Below, in pieces: positions 34,074-39,704 of a stretch of DNA of 39,704 nt. The position numbers and the translations under genes are program-made. Numbering within the stretch: the first letter of the stretch is position 1; each line of letters opens with the position of its first letter. The DNA is taken from positions 1-39,704 of the forward strand of contig CAVPCY010000024.1 in NCBI GenBank assembly GCA_963702525.1, written 5' to 3'. The notes under the pieces are model-generated. The model saw nothing but the letters and a program-made list of their open reading frames with translations. It searched no databases and was not told the DNA's origin. Source of the DNA: CAVPCY01 sp963702525. Lineage in GTDB: Bacteria; Actinomycetota; Coriobacteriia; Anaerosomatales; PHET01.

Positions 34074-34082
34074 GCAACTGAC

Positions 34083-34110
34083 GAGGCCTCGGCGATGGCG
34101 CCGGGGCCTC
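34083..34110 (+). terminator. Terminator of tRNA-Val
   Basis: GAGGCCTCGGCG (34083-34094) pairs with CGCCGGGGCCTC (34099-34110) as a 12-bp stem with one T-G wobble and an ATGG loop, followed by a T-rich tail (gtttctt). It stands between tRNA-Val and the converging release-factor-like gene. Confidence 0.8.
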
Positions 34111-34150
34111 CGCGTTTCTTCCTAGTGAACTGCCCGTTGCGCTCTTCGGC

Positions 34151-34522
34151 CTACTCGCCCGGCCCCGGCGGCTTTCGCGCCGCCTTCGTGGCGGCGCGGC
34201 GGGTCTTCTCGGCGAGGCGTCGCTCCTTGGCTGCTCGCGACGGCTTCGTGGCCCTGCGGGGAGGGGGCGGCGGCGCCATCGCCGCGGTGATGCGCTCGCG
34301 CAGTCTCCCCAGGCAGACCTGCTTGTTGCGGTGCTGACTGCGCTCTCGGCGACACAGCACCACGATTCCAGTGGGGAGGTGCTTGAGCCTGACCGCGGAG
34401 TCCGTCGTGTTGACGCCTTGACCGCCCGGTCCGGTCGCCCGGAACACGTGCACCTCACACTCGGCCAGAAGCGCCGTGTCCGTCTCGGGCAGGCGATAGC
34501 CTTCGGGTACGTGAGGTGTCAT
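34151..34522 (-). CDS. Class I release-factor-like domain protein (ArfB/YaeJ type)
   Basis: The 123-residue protein carries the peptidyl-tRNA hydrolase motif GPGGQGVN (GGQ at about residues 31-33), then TTDSAVRLKHLPTGIVVLCR and RSQHRNKQVCLGRL, as in domain 3 of RF1/RF2 and in ArfB. It lacks codon-recognition domains. The C-terminus is basic and Arg/Lys/Ala-rich (KPSRAAKERRLAEKTRRAA), like the ArfB tail that probes an empty mRNA channel. Rescue of stalled ribosomes is therefore likely. ATG 34522 overlaps the ferredoxin stop as ATGA, suggesting coupled translation. The frame is intact. Confidence 0.9.
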   Translation of the reverse strand: MTPHVPEGYRLPETDTALLAECEVHVFRATGPGGQGVNTTDSAVRLKHLPTGIVVLCRRERSQHRNKQVCLGRLRERITAAMAPPPPPRRATKPSRAAKERRLAEKTRRAATKAARKPPGPGE

Positions 34523-34710
34523 CTCTCGAACGAGATGGCGTCGACCGGGCACGAGTCTATGGCGTTGCGAACGCAGTCATACAGGTCTTCACCCGGATTC
34601 GGGGTGATGACGTGGGCGAACCCGTCGTCTTCGAGCCTGAAGACCTCGGGGCATTCGTCCTCGCAGTTGCCGCATCCGATACACAGATCCTCGTCGACGA
34701 CTGGCTTCAT
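34519..34710 (-). CDS. Single-cluster [4Fe-4S] ferredoxin
   Basis: The 63-residue protein has the pattern C10-x2-C13-x2-C16 (DLCIGCGNC) and C55 in DSCPVDAI as ligands of one [4Fe-4S] cluster. Extra Cys at 20 (DECPEVF) and 47 (DCVRNA) are placed as in ferredoxins that hold a disulphide in the lost second-cluster site. It is a cytoplasmic one-electron carrier. AGGAGGCCC precedes ATG 34710 on the minus strand. It is the first gene of a two-gene unit with the release-factor-like protein. Confidence 0.95.
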   Translation of the reverse strand: MKPVVDEDLCIGCGNCEDECPEVFRLEDDGFAHVITPNPGEDLYDCVRNAIDSCPVDAISFER

Positions 34711-34801
34711 GCTGGGCCTCCTGGCGCCGGAACCACCGCTTCGGCCGCGGCTCGTGCTGAGAACTTACCCGCTTTGCGCCTCGCCAACGGGCGACGAGGG
34801 G

Positions 34802-34830
34802 GTGACAGAGGCACCAGATTTCGTTATCCT
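34802..34830 (+). promoter_or_regulatory. Promoter for the Cys/Ala-rich exported protein
   Basis: GTGACA (34802-34807) matches TTGACA at five of six positions and is exactly 17 bases from TATCCT (34825-34830). The start would be near 34837, giving a leader of about 58 bases that folds into the hairpin at 34835-34880. It is divergent from the ferredoxin gene. Confidence 0.65.
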
Positions 34831-34834
34831 GTTC

Positions 34835-34880
34835 ACGAAGTCTCAGGGGGATGCCGATACTACTCGGTGTCCCGTTTCGT
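34835..34880 (+). promoter_or_regulatory. Structured 5' leader hairpin
   Basis: GGGATGCCGA (34848-34857) pairs over ten positions, with two G-T wobbles, to TCGGTGTCCC (34864-34873) around a tactac loop. An outer stem ACGAA (34835-34839) with TTCGT (34876-34880) encloses it, with a 5' internal loop of eight bases. The ribosome site GGAGG (34884-34888) begins four bases after the stem. It may control translation or stability. It is not a riboswitch class I recognise. Confidence 0.5.
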
Positions 34881-34894
34881 CTCGGAGGTCGCTT

Positions 34895-35222
34895 GTGAGC
34901 ACCAAGAACATCGCAGCAATCATCGTGGCCGCGCTCGTTGCGGGTGTCGTCATCGGCAGCTTCGGTATCGCGAGCGCCGGCGGTCAGGTCAAGCTTCCTG
35001 CTCCGGGCGGGTCCGAGTGCTCGTCCTGCACCGACGAGGCCGCGTGTGGTGAGGCCGCTGCGGCGGCCCCGCCGCTGCCGCAGCCGCTGGATGCGCGGAC
35101 TGCGCCGAGGCGGCCCCTGCGGCTGCTGCTCCTGCTGCGCTCCTGCTGCGGGCACGGCATGCGATCCCGCCGCCGGTGCGTGTGGTTCCGGAACCGGCGG
35201 GTGCCCGAGCAGCGGTCAGTAG
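34895..35222 (+). CDS. Small exported Cys/Ala-rich protein, frameshifted
   Basis: GTG 34895 with GGAGG at 34884-34888 starts a signal or anchor segment (AAIIVAALVAGVVIGSFGIA) followed by GGQVKLPAPGGSECSSC. After two base shifts (near 35075 and 35135) an Ala/Pro-rich body continues to TAG 35222. Cys occur in pairs or short intervals: CSSC, AAC, CADC, then TACDPAAGAC and GGC, about eight in some 108 residues. Alanine runs separate them. The product would be extracytoplasmic; spaced Cys suggest metal binding, disulphide crosslinks or a redox scaffold, but no family is recognised. It has its own promoter and structured leader, and a terminator follows. Interesting and undescribed to me. Confidence 0.6.
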
Positions 35223-35265
35223 TCGCTGCTCCGGCGAGTCGCCGACCCATAGATCGTCTTCGAGA

Positions 35266-35285
35266 GGTCGCCCTGTGGGGCGGCC
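35266..35285 (+). terminator. Terminator after the Cys/Ala-rich gene
   Basis: GGTCGCCC (35266-35273) pairs with GGGCGGCC (35278-35285), one T-G wobble, with a 4-base loop and a tail of tttcggttt. It lies 44 bases after the stop and makes this gene a monocistronic unit. Confidence 0.75.
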
Positions 35286-35377
35286 TTTCGGTTTGCGGGC
35301 CGAGTCGGGTACCAACTCCGCAGAGGCTCTAGGACGCGCCGAGCCTGGCTCGGCAGCCCGGAAGTTGGAGCGGCCCC

Positions 35378-36399
35378 GTGGGAGACATCGTCGTAGGCAC
35401 GTGCAGCTGGACCGACAAGACGATGGTCGAGCGCTGGTACCCCGACGGGGTCAGCAGCGCCGAGCAGCGCCTGCGCTACTACGCGGCTCGATTCGACTCG
35501 GTCGAGGTCGACTCGGCGTTCTACGCTATCCCCAAGCCCGAGTACGCGGTCAACTGGGCGAAGCGCACGCCGCCCGGCTTCACCTTCCACGTGAAGGCGT
35601 ACGGCATGATGACCGGCCACGAGGTCGACGAGCGCGCGCTGCACCCTGACTTGGCCGAAGGCGGCTACAACTACGAGATCACCTCGCGCGGGCGCGTGCG
35701 CATGCCCGAGGAGCGGATGGTCGAGCACGCGACCGAGCTGTTCCTCGAGTCGGTCGAGCCGCTCGTCGAAGCGGGCAAGATGGGCGGCGTGCTCATGCAG
35801 TACCCGCCGTGGTTCACCGCCAAGGATCGCGAGAAGCGCGAGCGCAACCTCGCCACGATCGAGCACGATGCCGAGATGCTCGCCCCGCTGCCCGTCTTCG
35901 TCGAGTTCCGTCACGCGAGCTGGGTCGAAGGCTCCAACCTGAAGCGCACGATGCAGTTCCTCTCGGAGCGCGGGCCTCACGTTCGTGTCGGTCGACGCGC
36001 CGCAGATAGCGGGCTCGTCGGTCATGCCGCCGATCACCGCGGCGACGGCGCGCCTCGGGTACGTGCGGCTCCACGGGCGCAACCAGGGCACGTGGAACGC
36101 GCGCACGGCGAGCGCGGCGGATCGCTTCGACTACCTCTACACGCCCGACGAGCTCGACGAGTGGCGTCAGCCGATGCTCGATCTGGCCGAGTCGACCGAG
36201 CGCACGTGGGTCATGTTCAACAACTGCAAGTACGACTACGCGCCCCGCAACGCGCGTGAGATGGCCGAGATCCTCGGCGACGTGGTCGCGCAGCGGCCGG
36301 GCGGCGTGCCGACCGGTGAGCCGGTGTCCGAGCCACTCGACGCCGAGGCGACCGCGACGGGGAGTCGAGCCGGGCGAGCAGCTCGGCCTGGGCTTCTAG
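35378..36399 (+). CDS. DUF72 family protein, frameshifted
   Basis: The product begins IVVGTCSWTDKTMVERWYP and SAEQRLRYYAARFDSVEVDS with FYAIP, the typical DUF72 TIM-barrel start. GFTFHVKAYGMMTGH, GGVLMQYPPWF, FVEFRHASWVEG and YVRLHGRN with TWVMFNNCKYDYAPRNA are further family motifs. Function of the family is unknown; a nuclease or Fe-S role has been suggested for relatives but is not shown here. An extra C near 35975 and an extra A near 36362 break the frame. The repaired C-terminus ends at TAG 36397-36399, giving about 339 residues. It meets the minus-strand phosphoesterase gene at a shared CTAG. Confidence 0.88.
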
Positions 36400-37277
36400 T
36401 CCTTCACCGACTTCGGCCCGCGCCTGAGCTCGATGACGTGGATCTCGGGCTGGGCGAAGAAGCGCAGCGGCACCGTGACGTTGCCCGCCCCGCGCGTCAC
36501 GAGCACGGGAACGCCGGACTCCTCGAGCCATCCGCCCTTGTAGCGCTGGCCGTACACCGAGGGCACCAGCGGCGCGAGCATGCCGAACACGGTCAGCTGT
36601 CCGCCGTGGGTGTGGCCCGCGAGCGCGAGATCGAACGCCTTGCCCGAGCGGGGGAGCGCGTCGGGGAGGTAGTCGGGCGTGTGCGAGACGAACACCGCGA
36701 ACTCGTCGTCGCGGATGCCGGCCGCAGCCGCATCGACGTCCGCGTCACCGATCCACGCGTCGTCGACGCCGGCGACTCGGATGCTCTCGCCACCGCGCGA
36801 CAGGGTCGCGTTCTCATTCACGAGCAGCGTGACGCCGGCATCCGCCATGCCCTCGTAGGCGTTGCTCACGCCCTCCCAGTAGTCGTGGTTGCCGAGAACC
36901 GCGAAGACGCCGAGCGGAGCTCTGATGTTCCCGACCTCCGAGTAGAACGCCTTGGCCCCGCCTGATCGGCCGCCCACGTAGTCGCCGCCGAGGATCACGA
37001 CGTCGGGCTCCAGCGCGTTGATCTGCTCGACGAGCGCGCGCATGCGCGACCGCCCGAGGTAGGGACCGGCGTGGATGTCGGCAGCGAACACGACCGTGGC
37101 GCCGTCGAACGCGGCCGGCAGGTTGGGGCTCGTGAGGACCGCTCGGCTGACCTTGATGGTTCGGGCCTCGATGAGCGCCCAGGCGACGAACACCGCGAAC
37201 AGAAGGGCAAGGACCGTGAGCGCCCACCGAAGGGGACTCCAGCCTGCGGCTGCCGCGATCGCGTCGGTCAGGTTCAT
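36396..37277 (-). CDS. Membrane-anchored calcineurin-like metallophosphoesterase (YkuE-like)
   Basis: The 293-residue product has an N-terminal anchor (WALTVLALLFAVFVAWALIE). The dimetal phosphoesterase motifs are FAADIHAGP (Asp-x-His), VVILGGDYVGG (Gly-Asp), VLGNHDYWEG (Asn-His-Asp), VFVSHTPD (His) and LAGHTHGGQ (His-x-His). The catalytic domain is predicted to be extracytoplasmic, fitting phospholipid or wall-lipid hydrolysis as in YkuE/LpxH-like enzymes. ATG 37277 is chosen since it starts the anchor; the frame is open further upstream without a ribosome site. The frame is intact. It ends sharing CTAG with the DUF72 gene and is divergent from the ABC permease. Confidence 0.92.
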   Translation of the reverse strand: MNLTDAIAAAAGWSPLRWALTVLALLFAVFVAWALIEARTIKVSRAVLTSPNLPAAFDGATVVFAADIHAGPYLGRSRMRALVEQINALEPDVVILGGDYVGGRSGGAKAFYSEVGNIRAPLGVFAVLGNHDYWEGVSNAYEGMADAGVTLLVNENATLSRGGESIRVAGVDDAWIGDADVDAAAAGIRDDEFAVFVSHTPDYLPDALPRSGKAFDLALAGHTHGGQLTVFGMLAPLVPSVYGQRYKGGWLEESGVPVLVTRGAGNVTVPLRFFAQPEIHVIELRRGPKSVKD

Positions 37278-37318
37278 TACGGCTCCGTGTGCAAGCGTCA
37301 CACCATCGGACGCTCGGG

Positions 37319-37324
37319 TATCAT
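37319..37324 (+). promoter_or_regulatory. Probable -10 element (TATCAT) for the ABC permease gene
   Basis: TATCAT lies 39 bases before ATG 37363 within the 85-base divergent gap. No good -35 is visible. GGAGG at 37345-37349 is somewhat distant from the ATG. Confidence 0.4.
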
Positions 37325-37362
37325 CGAGTCGCTGCACAAGTATAGGAGGGGGGCGAGGCGCG

Positions 37363-38526
37363 ATGCGCATTCTGCGCAACATCTTCAGACGCAAGCTGCG
37401 CGCGTTCCTCACCATCTTCGGCATCTCGATCGGCGTGTTCGCGCTGGTCGTGATGGGCGCGCTTGCCGAGAAGCTCACGCTGCTCGTCGACGGCGGCATG
37501 AAGTACTACGCGGGCAAGGTCGTGGTGAACGGCGAGGGCGGCGTCATGGGCGTGGGCACGCGCGCCCCTCAAGAAGAGCATGCTGCGCGAGATCGAGCAC
37601 ATCCCGGGCGTGCGTCGCGCCTCGGCCGGCTGCGGTGCGCTGCTCGACGAGGAACTGCCGACAGTGAGCATGGGCAACGTCCCCACGATCCAGGCCGAGG
37701 ACGGGCGGGCGAAGGGCTACGAGACGTTCGTGATCAAGATCGCCGAGGGACGCGAGCTCAAGAACACCGACATCGGCAAGGTGGCGCTGGGGTCCGACAT
37801 CGTCACCAAGCTCAACGGCCACGTGGGCGGGTTCGTGGAGATCCGAGACGAGCGCTACGAGGTCGTCGGCATCACGGACAAGACGCTCACCGCGCCCGAC
37901 AACGCGGTCATGATGACGATGGAGGACGCCCAGAAGATCGTCCACGACGACCTTCCCGATGCGGTGAAGGACTCTGTCGTCCCGGAGACGATCGTCTCGA
38001 GCTTCGCCGTCTACCTGGAGCCCGGCGAGCGTCCGGAGGTCGTTGCACGCCGCATCGAGCGAGAGATCGACAACGTCGACGCGATGACGCCGCTGGAGTT
38101 CGAGCGGCAAGTCAAGCAGCCGCTCCAGATCTTCACCTCGGTCATCTATGCCATCGCGCTCATCTCGCTGCTCGTGGGCGGCCTGTCCGTCATCAACACC
38201 ATGACGATGTCGGTCTCGGAGCGGACGCGCGAGATCGGCGTGCGCAAGGCGATCGGTGCGTGGAACGGGCAGATCATGGGACAGTTCATCGCCGAGTCCG
38301 CGGTCATCGGGCTGATCGGCGGGTTGGCGGGCATGGTGTTCGGGCTGCTCGTGCCGAGCGCGGGCAATGCTGCCGGCGAGATCAGCGGCAACGCGCTGTT
38401 CCTGGTGACGAACCGCCTGCTCGTCGGCTCGCTCTCTTCGCGGTTGGTCTCGGCACGTTGAGCGGGCTCTACCCGGCGTATCACGCCGCGAGCCTCAACC
38501 CGGTGGAGGCGCTGCGCTATGAGTGA
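37363..38526 (+). CDS. MacB/FtsX-type ABC transporter permease, frameshifted
   Basis: The protein is about 387 residues. MRILRNIFRRKLRAFLTIFG and ISIGVFALVVMGALAE form the first helix, preceding a large extracytoplasmic (MacB_PCD) domain. Three C-terminal helices follow: YAIALISLLVGGLSVINTM, AVIGLIGGLAGMVFGLLV and ALFAVGLGTLSGLYPAYHAA. The family signature SERTREIGVRKAIGA is complete, and SLNPVEALRYE ends the protein. Base shifts lie near 37567 (extra) and 38440 (missing). It works with the downstream ATPase in export or mechanotransmission; the substrate is unknown. The ATPase start overlaps its stop by eight bases. Confidence 0.93.
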   Translation: MRILRNIFRRKLRAFLTIFGISIGVFALVVMGALAEKLTLLVDGGMKYYAGKVVVNGEGGVMGVGTRAPQEEHAARDRAHPGRASRLGRLRCAARRGTADSEHGQRPHDPGRGRAGEGLRDVRDQDRRGTRAQEHRHRQGGAGVRHRHQAQRPRGRVRGDPRRALRGRRHHGQDAHRARQRGHDDDGGRPEDRPRRPSRCGEGLCRPGDDRLELRRLPGARRASGGRCTPHRARDRQRRRDDAAGVRAASQAAAPDLHLGHLCHRAHLAARGRPVRHQHHDDVGLGADARDRRAQGDRCVERADHGTVHRRVRGHRADRRVGGHGVRAARAERGQCCRRDQRQRAVPGDEPPARRLALFAVGLGTLSGLYPAYHAASLNPVEALRYE

Positions 38527-39366
38527 GCGCGCCGACATCGCCGCGAGCCACGGAAGTCGTCACCGGCCGGCGGCAACGGCCGCGCCGGCAGTGCGCCGCC
38601 GGGTGACCCCGGCCGCGAAGTCATCGTGCGAGCCGTGGGCCTGGCCAAGCGCTACCAGCTCGGCAAGGACAACTTCGTCGACGCGCTGCGCGGCGCCACG
38701 CTCGACATTGCGCGCGGCGAGATGGCGGCGATCATGGGGCCGTCGGGCTCGGGCAAGTCGACGTTCATGCACATCGCCGGCTGTCTGGACGTCTCGGACG
38801 GCGGCGAGGTGTGGCTCAACGGCCGTCGCGTCGACGGTCTGCCGGCCAGCGCGCTCGTCGCGATACGGCGCAACGAGATCGGCTTCATCTTCCAGGGCTT
38901 CAATCTGATCCCCACGCTCTCCGCCGAGGAGAACATCGCGCTCGCCGCCGAGTACGCGGGGCTCAGCCGCCGAGACGCGCTCGTGCGCGCGCGCGAGCTG
39001 CTCGAACTCGTGGGGCTGGGCGACCGGATGCGTCACGTGCCCAGCGAGCTGTCCGGCGGTCAGCAGCAGCGCGTCGCGATCGCACGCGCGCTCGTCAACG
39101 ATCCCGGCATCGTGATGGGCGACGAGCCCACCGGCGACCTCGATACCGCGACGAGCGCCGAGATCGTCGGCATGATGCGCACGGTCAACGCCGAGCGTGG
39201 GACGACGTTCCTGATCGTCACGCACAACCCGGAGGTCGCCGAGTCGTGCGACCGCATCGTCCGGATGCGCGACGGTGTGGTCGTGGACGACGGTGACGGC
39301 ACACCGCAAGGCGTCGACGCGCCGGCGCAGCCGAGTAGGCGGCGCAGATGCCCACCATTCTCGTGA
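38519..39366 (+). CDS. MacB/LolD-type ABC transporter ATPase, N-terminal frameshift
   Basis: ATG 38519, overlapping the permease stop, begins an Arg/Ala-rich leader of about 35 residues. One base shift near 38612-38620 joins it to EVIVRAVGLAKRYQLG. The ATPase core is clean from GTG 38626: Walker A GPSGSGKST, Q-loop FIFQGFNLI, signature LSGGQQQRVAIARAL, Walker B IVMGDEPTGDLDT, and the switch His in FLIVTHNPEVA. The C-terminal tail overlaps the next gene by 19 bases and may be altered by another shift. It powers the adjacent permease. Confidence 0.94.
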
Positions 39367-39704
39367 TCGACGACGAGCCGAACATCCGCGAGCTCGTGAG
39401 TGTGTACCTGACGGCTGCCGGGTTCGAGGTCGAAGGTGCCGAGAACGGCGCCGAGGGGCTCGACATGTTCCGCTCGGCCGCAGCCCGACCTCGTGGTGCT
39501 GGACCTGATGCTTCCCGGGATGGACGGGCGCGAGGTCTGCTCGGCGATCCGGGAGGAGAGCTCGATGCCGATCATCATGCTCACCGCTCGCGACTCCGAT
39601 CTCGACAAGGTGGCGTTGCTCGAGGCCGGCGCCGACGACTACGTGGTCAAGCCGTTCAGCCCGCCGGAGTTCGTTGCGCGGGTTCGAGCGGTGCTGCGGC
39701 GAAC
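39348..39704 (+). CDS. OmpR-type response regulator, 3' end beyond window, one frameshift
   Basis: The receiver domain begins MPTILVIDDEPNIRELV, with GFEVEGAENGAEGLDMF. One extra base near 39478 leads to PDLVVLDLMLPGMDG (phospho-acceptor Asp), PIIMLTARDSD and DDYVVKPFSPPEF. The DNA-binding half lies outside the window. Its start overlaps the ABC ATPase, so it likely controls or is coexpressed with this exporter, as with many MacB-type systems; the kinase may follow. Confidence 0.9.
   Translation, partial: MPTILVIDDEPNIRELVSVYLTAAGFEVEGAENGAEGLDMFRSAAARPRGAGPDASRDGRARGLLGDPGGELDADHHAHRSRLRSRQGGVARGRRRRLRGQAVQPAGVRCAGSSGAAAN

Noticed and set aside
1..39704. CRISPR arrays, insertion sequences, toxin-antitoxin or defence systems
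   Set aside because: No regularly spaced repeats, transposase motifs or recognised defence domains were found on either strand.

Overview
The window is G+C-rich (about two thirds by eye), densely coded bacterial chromosome. Gram-positive-type features stand out: a PurS/PurQ/small-PurL FGAM synthetase set, lipobox lipoproteins, an LtaS-like polyglycerolphosphate-type enzyme, an SBP lipoprotein, a DUF5648-bearing secreted hydrolase-like protein and an NrfH/NapC-like multihaem cytochrome. Together these suggest an Actinomycetota member, probably a sediment or anaerobic Coriobacteriia-like lineage; that placement is inference. No phage, transposon, CRISPR or defence island was seen.

Layout. 1-5.4 kb: small membrane protein, parvulin, DUF4352-like lipoprotein, a large 7TM-GAF-GAF-HD-GYP protein, an Ala-rich helical protein and a NifX-like protein. 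5.4-7.6 kb (minus strand): beta-carbonic anhydrase, then a two-gene unit of a PH-like membrane protein and an acyltransferase-3 protein. 7.7-11.8 kb: two membrane proteins, an OmpR-type regulator with its histidine kinase, a convergent DUF3221 lipoprotein and a small membrane protein. 11.9-27.5 kb: a long same-strand purine cluster, purC-x-purS-purQ-x-purL-polysaccharide deacetylase-purF-LtaS-like-purM-purN-DUF4126-SBP-purH. 27.5-31.1 kb: DUF5063 protein, a PabB-PabC fusion and a secreted wall-associated protein behind a CRP-like palindrome. 31.2-34.1 kb: MscS channel (minus), tRNA-Lys and tRNA-Glu(UUC), an octahaem-type cytochrome, tRNA-Glu(CUC), tRNA-Val(UAC). 34.1-37.3 kb: release-factor-like protein and ferredoxin (minus, overlapping), a Cys/Ala-rich exported protein behind a structured leader, a DUF72 protein and a convergent membrane-anchored metallophosphoesterase. 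37.4 kb to the end: MacB-type permease, its ATPase and the start of a second OmpR-type regulator.

How it fits together. The purine cluster supplies most steps from PRPP to IMP (PurF, N, S/Q/L, M, C, H); purD, purE/K and purB are not here. Cell-envelope genes are threaded through it, sometimes with stop/start overlap, but extended -10 promoters before purF, purM and the SBP gene and strong -10 elements before purC and purH suggest several transcripts rather than one operon.

Sequence quality. At least 17 genes are broken by single-base shifts, in both directions, while conserved motifs continue uninterrupted in the next frame. purL alone has about ten. Untouched genes such as purQ, purS, purH and carbonic anhydrase lie among them. 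The simplest reading is residual assembly error, not gene decay or recoding. Boundaries are given for the reconstructed genes, and frame changes are noted.
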